Assembly (NCBI GenBank): GCA_934589225.1
Contig: CAKTNS010000007.1
Location: 1 to 64,000 of the forward strand
DNA from: an uncultured Oscillospiraceae bacterium
GTDB taxonomy: Bacteria; Bacillota; Clostridia; Oscillospirales; Oscillospiraceae
Length of the DNA stretch: 64,000 bases
Direction: 5' to 3'
This document shows positions 42,476 through 51,195 of the stretch, piece by piece. How positions within the stretch are numbered: the first letter of the stretch is position 1; each line of letters begins with the position of its first letter. The notes below the pieces were generated by a model. It did not search any database, was not told where the DNA came from, and saw only the letters and a list, made by a program, of their open reading frames with translations. The position numbers and the translations under genes were made by a program.

Positions 42476-43085
42476 GGCAATGGACAATTGACAATTATCG
42501 GGGTGACGAACGTATCCGTTTTTGAAATACGTTTTTGAATCAATATACCAATCAGCGAAACCGTAGGGAACGGCCTGTGTGCCGTTCCGCTGCGTGGCAA
42601 TTATAACCAGTGGGGTTGAATGGAACCACGCCAGTAGGGGCGGCTACTAGCCGCCCGCCACGTTTCGAATATAGCCCGTGGGGTTGAACGGTATCACCAC
42701 CCGATATGTCATTCCGAGCGAGCGAATGCGAGTCGAGGAATCTTCCCAAGTTGCAAACTTTACCTTGCGTAGGTTATTACTGCAACTTGAGTAGATTCCT
42801 CCACTCCGCTTGCGCTGCGGTCGGAATGACAATGGGGTTACGTTTCTACGGATTCGCCCATTGTTTATGCAACATTTTGCGCCGCCCCGCCGCCCTCATC
42901 AGTCTCGCCCACGGGGCGAGCCAGCTTCCCCCGAGGGAAGCTCTTGTTCCGTATCGGCTGGACTCCGTTTGAATCTGACGGAGATATACCCGGAAGGTTC
43001 CCCGGAACGGCACACATGCCGTTCCCTACGGTTTGGCTGGTGGGTGTTACCGTTCAACCACACGGGGTGTATTCGAAACGTTGCT
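42476..43085. repeat. Intergenic array of palindromic and inverted repeats
   Basis: No gene is seen from 42387 to 43137. Block X (42557-42588, with GGAACGGC/GCCGTTCC hairpin) recurs inverted at 43004-43034 with about 30 of 31 bases equal. Block Y (about 42658-42700, CGTTTCGAATA and GGTTGAACGGTA) recurs inverted at 43041-43083. Between them lie a MITE-like palindrome (42709-42830), an AGGGGCGGCTACTAGCCGCCC hairpin (about 42635-42656, given as key halves) and two short hairpins (42906-42946). A short TTGACAATT repeat precedes the array. Such arrays are common in intergenic regions of gut Oscillospirales. Confidence 0.75.
42709..42830. repeat. MITE-like palindromic element
   Basis: 122 bases with perfect 10-base ends GTCATTCCGA/TCGGAATGAC and further paired inner arms (GAGGAATCT/AGATTCCTC; GCGAATGCGAG with CTCCGCTTGCGC, imperfect). 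The middle third is AT-richer. No coding capacity; a non-autonomous repeat or REP-like unit. Confidence 0.75.
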
Positions 43086-43137
43086 TGGCGATGAATCTTC
43101 GCCGCTACATTGCTTTTACTGTTAGACGTAACGACTG

Positions 43138-44517
43138 TCAGGACAGCGGTGTATGGCTGCTCCGCTCCGCCCGGGTGCGGACCTTGCGGAATACCACCAG
43201 GAAGGCAGTGAACTGCACCAGGAAGGTGATGCTCCAGGACAGGGGGTAGGAGAGGTACAGGCTGGGCTGGGTGTGGAAGGCCGGGATCTGGAAAACGGTG
43301 TTGATCCACAGAATGCGGATGCCGCAGATGCCCAGCACCGTGATGATCATGGACAGGAACGAAGCGCCCATGCCCCGGAGCACGCCGGTGAGCACGTCCT
43401 GCATGCCAAAGAGGAAGTAAGGCAGGATGTCCACCTTCATCCGCTCCATGCCGATCTGAATGGCTTCCTGAGAATCCGTAATGTACAGACTCAGCAGCTG
43501 GGGACCGCAGGCATACATGGTAAAGCCCGCCACCAGCCCCGCGATCACCGCATAGAGGGTGCAGAGGCCGGTCACCCGTTTCACCCGGTCAAACTGCTGG
43601 GCGCCGCAGTTCTGGCCCACATAGTTGACGGCGGTCTGGTGGAAGGCGTTCACGATCACATACATGAAGCCCTCCAGATTGGACACCGCCGCATTGCCGG
43701 ATACCGCCACGGAGCCAAAGGTATTGACCGCCGATTGCAGGGCCACATTGGAAGCGGAGAACATGGAGCTCTGGATGCCCGCGGGAATGCCGATGCGGAG
43801 CATTTTCAGAAGAGGCTCCTTATAAATGTGGACCTTCCGCAGCTCCAACCGGCATACATCCATCCTTTGGGTCATGACCCATATAATGGCCACCGCGGAC
43901 AACCCCTCCGAGAGGATCGTGGCCCAGGCCACGCCGTCTACATTCATGCCGCCGAACTTTACGAAGAGCACATTGAGGACCACATTCAGAATCCCCGCCA
44001 ACGTCAGGATCACCAGCGGGGTTTTGGTGTCCCCTGCCGCCCGAATCATGGAGGCGCAGAAATTATAGAGCATATTGAAGGTGATGCCCAAAAAGTAGAT
44101 TTCCATATACATTTTGGACAGGGGCAGCACGTCCTCCGGGGTGGACATGGCCCGGAGGATCTTTCCGGACAGGGAAACCCCCACCACCGTCAGGAAGATG
44201 CCGCTGATGGCAGCCAGGGGCACCGCCGTATGGACCGTGCGGAAAACGGCCTCCTGCTCCCGGCTGCCGATGCCGTGGGCCACCGCCACACCGGCACCGA
44301 CGGACATACCGATGAAGAGGTTGATGATGAGGTTGGTAATGGCACCGGTGGAGCCCACCGCCGCAACGGAAACGCTGCCGCAGTACCTGCCCACCACCAC
44401 CAGGTCTGCCGCGTTGAACAGCAGCTGCAAGACGCTTGTCAGCATAATGGGGATGGCATAGGTCACCAGCGGCCAGGCAAGAGACCCTTGCAGCATATTT
44501 CGGTCCTGATGCTTCAT
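43138..44517 (-). CDS. MATE family multidrug/Na+ antiporter
   Basis: 459 residues from ATG at 44517 (the upstream in-frame extension lacks a ribosome site). Twelve membrane helices in two similar halves: LVTYAIPIMLTSVLQLLFNAADL at the start (quoted in part), the second half starting MLRIGIPAGIQSSMFSASNV. Exports cationic compounds by Na+ or H+ exchange. Single gene between the repeat array and the YdjH-like gene. Confidence 0.92.
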   Translation of the reverse strand: MKHQDRNMLQGSLAWPLVTYAIPIMLTSVLQLLFNAADLVVVGRYCGSVSVAAVGSTGAITNLIINLFIGMSVGAGVAVAHGIGSREQEAVFRTVHTAVPLAAISGIFLTVVGVSLSGKILRAMSTPEDVLPLSKMYMEIYFLGITFNMLYNFCASMIRAAGDTKTPLVILTLAGILNVVLNVLFVKFGGMNVDGVAWATILSEGLSAVAIIWVMTQRMDVCRLELRKVHIYKEPLLKMLRIGIPAGIQSSMFSASNVALQSAVNTFGSVAVSGNAAVSNLEGFMYVIVNAFHQTAVNYVGQNCGAQQFDRVKRVTGLCTLYAVIAGLVAGFTMYACGPQLLSLYITDSQEAIQIGMERMKVDILPYFLFGMQDVLTGVLRGMGASFLSMIITVLGICGIRILWINTVFQIPAFHTQPSLYLSYPLSWSITFLVQFTAFLVVFRKVRTRAERSSHTPLS

Positions 44518-44606
44518 AGTTCCGGACTTTTCTCCTTCTGTTTTCAAAAATAAAAGTGACGTTATTATACCGCTGAAAATCAGGAATGTCAAAGAATGAA
44601 AGGTAC

Positions 44607-44646
44607 AAAATTGCGCAATCCCCTTAGGCGAGGATTGCGCAAAATA
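44607..44646 (-). terminator. Terminator of the YdjI-G-H-like operon
   Basis: TTGCGCAATCC pairs with GGATTGCGCAA (11 bp perfect); TTTTG follows on the minus strand. Confidence 0.8.
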
Positions 44647-44655
44647 GCAAATAAC

Positions 44656-45504
44656 TTAAAACTTCCCTGTGCGGCCGGAGTGGCTGCCGGTGGAGTGACT
44701 GGTGGAGACGCTTCCGCCGGAGGAGGAAGAAGAGGACTGCTCTTTCTGCCGGGGGGTCCGTGTCACCGTGCGGCGGAGGAAATGGTCCGACTGGCGGGTC
44801 AGCCGCATGGAGCCGGGAACTGCATAGTCATCGGCCTGGTCCTTGGTGCCCGCGGAGTGCATGGGCACCACCAGCACCACCGCCGTTACCGCGGCGGCAA
44901 AGAGCCCCGGCAGGCAGAAGAAGACGATGTTTACAAAGGTGCTGCTCTCCTCATCGTTCCGGGAGGTGCTGCCCTCTTCAATGGGGGTGCCGTTTCGGGC
45001 GGCCTCCAGATACTCCTGGCAGCAGTTGAGGTATTCGTTAAAGCCGCCGTAGTAGTCGTTTTCCCGGAAGTAGCCCAGGATTCGGTCTTCGATCAGGTCC
45101 CGGCCCCCTTCGCTGAAGGCATAATTGGCCGCGTCACTGTTGAAATGGAGGCAGAAATCCCGCTCCTGCATGCTGAGCATCAGGCAGGCACCGGCCTTTT
45201 CCGGGCCCCAGCCCAGCTCATAGCTGTCATAGATTTCCACACTGGCATCCCAGAAGTCCGTCTGTTGGGCGTACACCTGGTAATTGTCCAGGGCAATGAT
45301 GTACACGCTGAATTCGTATTCCTGGCTGATCTCCTTGGCCCGGGCCTCCAATGCCGCATCCTGCTCGGAGGTCATAAGCTTTGCCGCATCGGTCACATAC
45401 CGGAGCTTGGCATCGGAATCGTCCTGGGCCGCAAAGGCCGCCACAGGCAGGGCCAGCACCAGAAGCAATGTCACCAGGGTCAGAAGCAAACGTCTGTTTT
45501 TCAT
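44656..45504 (-). CDS. TPM-domain membrane protein (YdjH/YgcG-like)
   Basis: 282 residues. Signal peptide (1-26), TPM domain (about 35-170: YVTDAAKLMTSEQDAALEARA, ALDNYQVYAQQTDFWDASVE, GACLMLSMQERDF), one membrane helix (about 192-214), then a basic segment and a Ser/Gly/His tail (SSSSSSGGSVSTSHSTGSHSG). The domain is linked to membrane stress and photosystem repair proteins. Third gene of an operon that corresponds to Bacillus ydjI-ydjG-ydjH. Confidence 0.85.
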   Translation of the reverse strand: MKNRRLLLTLVTLLLVLALPVAAFAAQDDSDAKLRYVTDAAKLMTSEQDAALEARAKEISQEYEFSVYIIALDNYQVYAQQTDFWDASVEIYDSYELGWGPEKAGACLMLSMQERDFCLHFNSDAANYAFSEGGRDLIEDRILGYFRENDYYGGFNEYLNCCQEYLEAARNGTPIEEGSTSRNDEESSTFVNIVFFCLPGLFAAAVTAVVLVVPMHSAGTKDQADDYAVPGSMRLTRQSDHFLRRTVTRTPRQKEQSSSSSSGGSVSTSHSTGSHSGRTGKF

Positions 45505-45516
45505 GGCGATGCCTCC

Positions 45517-46617
45517 TTAAATAAACAGCCAGCCCAGCAGGGCCGTAGCCGCCGCAAAGGCAATTCCAACGTAACTCCACAGCCGCTTTTTATCAATGGG
45601 CAGATCCCCAATGAGCTTTCCGGTCTGGCCGTTCATGGCGAAGAGGTAGTTTTTCCCGTTCCACTGGGTGGACAGCAACCACACAGGAAGCAGTGCGTAC
45701 TTTACATCCTTGGGGTGGACCCGGATGTTTTTCCCGGTGGTGACACAGGTCTCGTAGCCCAGTACCGTATTGCGCACGGCGTTTTCCGTGCTGCGCTGGC
45801 AGCGGAGGTTGGCCCTCTTCTGGCTCTCCTCCTTCTCCACGTCATACTTATCCGCAAAGAACCCCGGAAGGTAGGACAAGGAGAAGGGTTTCAGGTCTTT
45901 ATACTCATAGGGCTCAATGGCATCCATATGGGTATCCGGCATTTTGGAAGCACCGTCTACGGGGATCTTCTCAAAATCCAGAGAGCCCGCCCGGTGGACC
46001 AGGAAGTGGTCGGTCTCCGTAATGATCTCGTCGGCGGTGGTGTGGCTGTGGGAGCGGGTGGCATCAAAGCGCATATCCGCCTCCACATGGGCATCAAACA
46101 GCCAGAAGGGCACGTATACCCCCTTGACCTCCTGCAAATGGCTGTCCTTCTGGAAGGCCTTGGGCAGGATGGGCTTTTTGCTGTAGTGCTTTTTAAGCGC
46201 CGCCAAGGCATCCTCCTTGGTTTTGGCAAAGGGAATGATGTAATCCGGTTTTTTGCTGCCGGAGAGCTGGCCGGGCACCACTGTGGGATTGCCGCAGTAA
46301 GGGCAGGAGGTGGCGGCGGTGGTCTCCTCGCAGATCAGCTCCGCGCCGCACTGGGGGCAGGAATATGCCCGCAGCTTTTCCTCATCCGCGCCCCATTGGC
46401 TGCCTGCCTGGGACAGGTCCCACTGCTCCTGGGGCTGGTTTTCCGCTTCCTCAAAGGCTTTTTCCGCATCCTGGGTCTTTTGAGACTGCATGGCCTCGAT
46501 CTCCTCCAGGGTGTAGGAGCTGCCGCAGTAGTCGCACTCCAGCTTTCCGGACTGGGTGCCGAAATGCAGGGGTCCGGTACAGGCCGGACATTTGTAATTG
46601 ATCACCTGGTCGGGCAT
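45517..46617 (-). CDS. Zinc-ribbon membrane protein (YdjG-like)
   Basis: 366 residues. Two zinc ribbons at the start: YKCPACTGPLHF...CDYCGSSYTLEEIEA (about 8-40) and YSCPQCGAELIC...CPYCGNPTVVPGQL (about 85-120). A long middle part with KGVYVPFWLFDAHVEADM follows and a single membrane helix ends the protein (LWSYVGIAFAAATALLGWLFI, given as a 21-residue segment in outline only: residues 345-365). It lies 13 bases before the TPM gene. In Bacillus YdjG and YdjH form a membrane complex. Confidence 0.85.
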   Translation of the reverse strand: MPDQVINYKCPACTGPLHFGTQSGKLECDYCGSSYTLEEIEAMQSQKTQDAEKAFEEAENQPQEQWDLSQAGSQWGADEEKLRAYSCPQCGAELICEETTAATSCPYCGNPTVVPGQLSGSKKPDYIIPFAKTKEDALAALKKHYSKKPILPKAFQKDSHLQEVKGVYVPFWLFDAHVEADMRFDATRSHSHTTADEIITETDHFLVHRAGSLDFEKIPVDGASKMPDTHMDAIEPYEYKDLKPFSLSYLPGFFADKYDVEKEESQKRANLRCQRSTENAVRNTVLGYETCVTTGKNIRVHPKDVKYALLPVWLLSTQWNGKNYLFAMNGQTGKLIGDLPIDKKRLWSYVGIAFAAATALLGWLFI

Positions 46618-46702
46618 AAGATCTCCCCTTTCTGTCGTCCCTTTTTATCTGTTCTGCGTCCCCTCCGGCAAAGGGGCCGGAGGGGTTTGGGTCTCCGCTT
46701 CT

Positions 46703-48034
46703 TTAAGAAATCGCGTCTGCGTCCGTGAAGGGGTCGCCACACTCGGGGCAGAACTTGGGCGGATGCTTGGGGTCCTCCGGCTCCCAGCCGCACTTGTCGC
46801 AGCGGTAAAGGGGCTCGGCGGCGGGCTTCTTGGCACCGCACTGGGTGCAGAACTTGCCCTTATTGGTGGCGCCGCAGCTGCACTTCCAGCCCTCCTGGGG
46901 CTTCTTGCTGCCGCACTCGGGGCAGAAGTTGCCGGTGGCCTTGGTGCCGCAGCCGGGGCAGGTCCAAGTGTCTGCCGCAGGCTCGGGAGTTGCAGGGGCT
47001 CTGGAAGCGGGGGTCTGGTAGGCGGAACCGACGTTCTGCTGGAACAGGCCCTGCATATTGCCGGTACCGGCGGAGCCGGCCATATTCATGCCCGCAAAGG
47101 CCATCATGGGCCCCGTAGCCGTATTCTTGGCAGCAGCTTCCATGGCATTGGCGGTGGCATCCACCATTCTGCCTGCGGCTGCGTTGCCGCCACCCAGGAA
47201 GGCGGACTGCTGCATGGCCTTCAGCCGCTTTTCGTCCTCTTCCGTAGCGCTGACGGAGGACACGCCGAAGGACACAATTTCAATGCCCCGCTTCTGCCGC
47301 CACTGGGCGGACAGAACTTCATTGAGGGCGTTGGCAATATCCATGGTATGCAGGGGCAGTTCCGTATAGCCGATGCCCATGGTGGAAATCTTTCCGAAGG
47401 CAGGCTGCAAGGCGGTCATGAGCTCCGAGCGGAGCATGGAATCCAGCCGATCCCGGCCGAACTGGCCGTCTACGTTGCCGCAGACGTTCTTATAGAACAG
47501 GATGGGGTCACACACCCGGTAGGAGTATTCGCCGAAGCAGCGGATGGACACGGTGGTGCGGAAGCCGATGTCCTCGTCCACCACCCGGAAGGGCACCGGG
47601 GTGGGGGTGCCGTACTTGTTGCCGAAAAGCTCCTTGGTATTAATATAGTATACTCTCTGATCTTTGGCCGTATCGCCGCCGAAGGTGAAGCGGCGGCCCA
47701 TGGTGGCAAAGGTGTCCTTCACCGACTGGCCCAGAGCACCGGAGAACACGCTGGGCTCCGTAGAGGCATCGTAAACAAACTCACCGGCCTCGGCGCAGAT
47801 TTCCGCCACCTTCCCCTGGTCCACGATCAGCATACACTGGCCGTCGGCCACGGCAATGACGGAGCCGTTGGTAATAATATTGTCGTTTCCACGGTTGGAA
47901 GACCGGGAGGAGACTTTTTTTTGGCCCTTTACCGCCAACACCGTCTCCGGCAACGCGTCACAATAAAAATATTCCTTCCACTGGTCGCCCAGTACACCAC
48001 CGGCGGATGCCAGCGCAGCTTTGATCAGGCCCAT
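46703..48034 (-). CDS. SPFH-domain protein with C-terminal zinc ribbons (YdjI-like)
   Basis: 443 residues. N-terminal virion-core/SPFH region (WKEYFYCDALPETVLAVKGQ, then VIAVADGQCMLIVDQGKVAE) to about 300, a Gly/Ala/Met-rich linker, and four CxxC-type zinc ribbons in the last 90 residues (CPGCGTKATGNFCPECG; CSCGATNKGKFCTQCG; CDKCGW...FCPECGDPF). Bacillus YdjI recruits the PspA protein YdjF to the membrane under envelope stress. No pspA gene is in the neighbourhood, so its partner must be elsewhere or replaced. Confidence 0.88.
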   Translation of the reverse strand: MGLIKAALASAGGVLGDQWKEYFYCDALPETVLAVKGQKKVSSRSSNRGNDNIITNGSVIAVADGQCMLIVDQGKVAEICAEAGEFVYDASTEPSVFSGALGQSVKDTFATMGRRFTFGGDTAKDQRVYYINTKELFGNKYGTPTPVPFRVVDEDIGFRTTVSIRCFGEYSYRVCDPILFYKNVCGNVDGQFGRDRLDSMLRSELMTALQPAFGKISTMGIGYTELPLHTMDIANALNEVLSAQWRQKRGIEIVSFGVSSVSATEEDEKRLKAMQQSAFLGGGNAAAGRMVDATANAMEAAAKNTATGPMMAFAGMNMAGSAGTGNMQGLFQQNVGSAYQTPASRAPATPEPAADTWTCPGCGTKATGNFCPECGSKKPQEGWKCSCGATNKGKFCTQCGAKKPAAEPLYRCDKCGWEPEDPKHPPKFCPECGDPFTDADAIS

Positions 48035-48183
48035 GGTAATCTCTCCTTTGATTCAGAAATTCGGTTTGGGAGTTGGGCCCGGGGGCCTTCCTCTTCTGTC
48101 TATTTTACCAAAGGCCTATTCTAAAATCAAGCACATTCTGTAAAAAATGCAGCTTTTTTCCGGAAGTTCCCCCCGGGTGCGGA

Positions 48184-48212
48184 TTGACTTTGAGCCCTGG
48201 GTCTGTTAGAAT
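48184..48212 (+). promoter_or_regulatory. Promoter of the Wzy-like gene
   Basis: TTGACT (48184-48189), 17 bases, TAGAAT (48207-48212), 38 bases before the ATG. Confidence 0.6.
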
Positions 48213-48249
48213 GAAAATGTCTATTTTTTCTTGTGGCGGAGGGCCTGCT

Positions 48250-49407
48250 ATGGATTCTGTTTTTTCCCGTTGTTCCGGAAAAATGCACAGTTTCTTCCGG
48301 GAAAGCACCGTGGAAAAGCTGTGGTTTCTGTGCCTGTTTCTTTTGATTCTCCCCGTCTATCTGGGGCATTTCCCCCTGCCTCGGTGGGGGCGGCTTTTGG
48401 TTTACGGCAGCTCTGCCCTGGCCTACTGCGTTCTTCTGGTGAAGCTCTTCCTGTGGGACGGCCACCAACAGAAGGCCCTTTGGCTGCTGTTACTCAGCAC
48501 CGCCATCCTGGTCCTTGGCACAGCCGTCACCGGGAACCGCTGCTTTCTTTCAAGCTTTCTGCTGGCAGCCTCCGCAAAAGGGATCTCCTTTCGGAAACTC
48601 AGCCGGTTTTTCTTCTGCTTCTTCCTCGGTGCCCTGGCGCTGAATCTGCTGTTGGTGGCCCTGGGGGTGCTGGAGGACACCGTCACCGTCCGGGCAGAGG
48701 TCTGGGGCAACGGCAACCTGCGGCACAGCTTCGGCTTCGGCCACCCCAACACCGCCGCCTTCTGGGGCATGCTGCTGATTTTTTCCGGGCTTTTGGCCTG
48801 TCCCCGGGGCAAGCGTCTGCCCACCATGGGGATTTGCCTGATCCTGAGCCTCGTTTTATTCCGGCTGACGGATTCCAAGGCTGCCTTTTTTGCGGTGCTG
48901 GTGGCCATGTTCCTATTGGGATGTTCCATGGTCCTGGAAAGGCCTCTTCAAAAAGCAGCCTGGATGGCCCCGGTGCTTTCTGCCGTGATGCTGCTTCTGG
49001 CCCTGGGTTTTCTGGGGCTGTGCCTGGGCTACCGGGAGGACAGCGGCTTTTTCAGACTCTGCAATGCCCTGTTTTCCCAGCGTCTGGCCTATGGCCATCA
49101 GGGCTTTGAGCTCTTTGGCTTCAGCCTCCTGGGGGCCACGGTGGATTTTAGGTGGGACCCGGTGGATAGTCTGTTGTGCTACGCCCCCATCTGTCTGGGG
49201 GTGCTGCCGAGCCTTGTATACCTGGGAGCCAGCCTCTGGGCCCTGTACCGCAGCGCCAAAGCGGGGCGCTGGGACATCTGCGCCCTTTCCCTGGCAGGGC
49301 TTCTGTACTGCACCATGGAATACGGTCTCATGAACCCCGTAAACCTGCCCCTTTTTGCCCTACAGGCCGCCCTTTCTGACGAGGAGCCGGGAAAATTGTC
49401 GGTTTGA
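48250..49407 (+). CDS. O-antigen polymerase/ligase-like membrane protein
   Basis: 385 residues from ATG at 48250 with GGAGGG 6 bases upstream. About ten membrane helices. The conserved loop RHSFGFGHPNTAAFWGMLLI (about 160-179) and a second loop (FELFGFSLLGATVDFRWDPVDS) resemble Wzy/WaaL-like enzymes that join glycans outside the membrane. It stands alone, far from the polysaccharide locus, so it may serve a different envelope polymer. Function inferred from topology and the GHPN motif. Confidence 0.7.
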   Translation: MDSVFSRCSGKMHSFFRESTVEKLWFLCLFLLILPVYLGHFPLPRWGRLLVYGSSALAYCVLLVKLFLWDGHQQKALWLLLLSTAILVLGTAVTGNRCFLSSFLLAASAKGISFRKLSRFFFCFFLGALALNLLLVALGVLEDTVTVRAEVWGNGNLRHSFGFGHPNTAAFWGMLLIFSGLLACPRGKRLPTMGICLILSLVLFRLTDSKAAFFAVLVAMFLLGCSMVLERPLQKAAWMAPVLSAVMLLLALGFLGLCLGYREDSGFFRLCNALFSQRLAYGHQGFELFGFSLLGATVDFRWDPVDSLLCYAPICLGVLPSLVYLGASLWALYRSAKAGRWDICALSLAGLLYCTMEYGLMNPVNLPLFALQAALSDEEPGKLSV

Positions 49408-49463
49408 CAGAAGAAGCCAAGAGACTTCCCGTTTTTTTGGGCAGAATTTTGTGAACACTTCTA

Positions 49464-49493
49464 TTGAAATGTCCACCCAAGGAATGCTATAAT
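49464..49493 (+). promoter_or_regulatory. Promoter of prs-pth
   Basis: TTGAAA (49464-49469), 18-base spacer, TATAAT (49488-49493). Confidence 0.65.
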
Positions 49494-49554
49494 ATTGGTG
49501 CACTATGTCCGGGCCACCGGATAAAAATAGAAATATAAGCGAGGTAAATCATTG

Positions 49555-50520
49555 ATGATTACGTACGGAGAGAACATCAAGATTTTCTGCGGCAATTCCA
49601 ACCCGGAATTTGCCAAGAACATCTGCAAGGATCTGGGGGTTGACCTGGGCCAGGCAGAGGTAAAGACCTTTGCCGACGGTGAGGCATCCGTCAGCCTTCT
49701 GGAAACCGTTCGGGGCGCCGACGTTTTCCTGGTTCAGTCCACCTGCAAGCCCGTAAACGACCATCTGATGGAACTGCTGGTCATGTGCGACGCCTGCCGC
49801 CGTGCTTCCGCCGGAAGAATCACTGCTGTTATCCCCTATTTTGGCTATGCCCGTCAGGACCGCAAGGCCAAGAGCCGCGATCCCATCTCTGCCAAGCTGG
49901 TCGCCAACATGATCACCGCCGCCGGCGCTGACCGTGTTCTGACCATGGACCTCCACGCTTCCCAGATCCAGGGCTTCTTCGACATCCCCCTGGACCATCT
50001 GCTGGGCAACCCTTCCTTTGTTGATTACTACCTCGCAAAGTTCCCCGAGGAGCAGTACAACCACGATGATTTCGTCGTTGTCTCTCCCGATGTTGGCTCC
50101 GTCGGCCGCGCCCGTGCCTTCGCCGCCAAGGTCCACATGGGTCTGGCCATTGTGGATAAGCGCCGCCAGAAGGCCAATGTCTGCGAAGTCATGAACATCA
50201 TCGGTGATGTGCGGGGCAAGACCTGCATCCTGTTTGACGACATGGTGGATACCGCCGGTTCTCTGTGCAACGCTGCCCGGGCTCTGACCGAAAACGGCGG
50301 TGCCAAGGCGGTTTACGCCTGCGCCACCCACGGCGTTCTGTCCGGCCCTGCCTATGAGCGCATCGAAAACAGCCCCATCCAGGAAATGGTCTTCCTGAAC
50401 ACCATTCCCCAGTGCGGCAACACCGCCAGCGGCAAGATCAAGTTCCTGGACGTTTCCCATGTGTTCGCCCGTGCCATTGAGCACATCCACGGCGGCACCT
50501 CCATTGCGGACCTGTTCTAA
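49555..50520 (+). CDS. prs: Ribose-phosphate pyrophosphokinase
   Basis: 321 residues (ATG at 49555; a TTG directly before it is an alternative). NIKIFCGNSNPEFAKNICKDL at the start (in part), the PRPP synthase flexible loop ARQDRKAKSRDPISAKLVA, and the ribose-phosphate site DDMVDTAGSLCNAARAL. Makes PRPP from ribose 5-phosphate and ATP for nucleotides, His and Trp. Stop and the pth start overlap (TAATG). Confidence 0.95.
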   Translation: MITYGENIKIFCGNSNPEFAKNICKDLGVDLGQAEVKTFADGEASVSLLETVRGADVFLVQSTCKPVNDHLMELLVMCDACRRASAGRITAVIPYFGYARQDRKAKSRDPISAKLVANMITAAGADRVLTMDLHASQIQGFFDIPLDHLLGNPSFVDYYLAKFPEEQYNHDDFVVVSPDVGSVGRARAFAAKVHMGLAIVDKRRQKANVCEVMNIIGDVRGKTCILFDDMVDTAGSLCNAARALTENGGAKAVYACATHGVLSGPAYERIENSPIQEMVFLNTIPQCGNTASGKIKFLDVSHVFARAIEHIHGGTSIADLF

Positions 50521-51107
50521 TGCCCTGCAACGATAGCTGGCTCATCGTAGGCCTGGGAAATCCCGGTGCCGAATACGCCAAAACCCGGCATAACATCGGT
50601 TTTCGCTGCCTGGACCTTCTGGCAGAAGCCTTGGGCTGCAGTGTTGACAAGGGCAAGTTTCAGGGGCTTTACGGCCAGACCACTTACCGTGGGAAGAAGC
50701 TGTATCTTTTAAAGCCGCTGACCTATATGAATCTGTCCGGTCGGTCCGTATTGCAGCTCAGCGCCTATTTCCGCATCCCGCCCCAGCGGATCATCGTCTT
50801 GTTTGACGATATTTCCCTGGAGCCCGGCCGCCTTCGGGTTCGGCCCAGCGGTTCCGCGGGCGGACACAACGGCATCAAGTCCATTATTGGGGAGCTGGGC
50901 AGCCAGGACTTCCCCCGGGTCAAGATCGGTGTAGGCGGCAAGCCCAACCCGGATTTTGATTTGGCGGCCTGGGTGCTCTCCCCCTTCTCTTCGCAGGAGG
51001 AGAAGGCCCTGTCCGTATCCCTTAAAAACGGTGCCGACGCGGCCCTGACCATTATAGAGCAGGGTGTCAGCGCCGCTGCCAATGCCTACAACGGAAGCCA
51101 TCCGTAA
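50520..51107 (+). CDS. pth: Peptidyl-tRNA hydrolase
   Basis: 195 residues. IVGLGNPGAEYAKTRHNIGF (9-28) with catalytic His24, KPLTYMNLSG, and FDDISLEPGRLRVRPSGSAG (in part) followed by GGHNGIKSI are Pth hallmarks. Frees tRNA from stalled peptidyl-tRNA. The prs-pth-mfd order is the typical Firmicutes arrangement. Confidence 0.97.
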   Translation: MPCNDSWLIVGLGNPGAEYAKTRHNIGFRCLDLLAEALGCSVDKGKFQGLYGQTTYRGKKLYLLKPLTYMNLSGRSVLQLSAYFRIPPQRIIVLFDDISLEPGRLRVRPSGSAGGHNGIKSIIGELGSQDFPRVKIGVGGKPNPDFDLAAWVLSPFSSQEEKALSVSLKNGADAALTIIEQGVSAAANAYNGSHP

Positions 51108-51115
51108 AAAGAGAA

Positions 51116-51150
51116 CAATTTCCTCCAGGGTACTCCCCTGGAGGAAATGT
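51116..51150 (+). terminator. Hairpin between pth and mfd
   Basis: ATTTCCTCCAGGG pairs with CCCTGGAGGAAAT (13 bp) without a T tract; a weak terminator or processing site. Confidence 0.5.
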
Positions 51151-51195
51151 ACGTTGGGGCCAATCCCCGAACCCATTTTATTTTAGAGGTGAACC

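Noticed and set aside
44596..46728. Long open frame on the plus strand (about 710 codons)
   Set aside because: It lies opposite the TPM and zinc-ribbon genes, which have clear domains; the plus-strand product is low-complexity Gly/Val/Leu typical of antisense frames in GC-rich DNA.
46598..48124. Plus-strand frame opposite the SPFH-type gene
   Set aside because: Same reason: antisense to a gene with clear zinc ribbons and an SPFH region.
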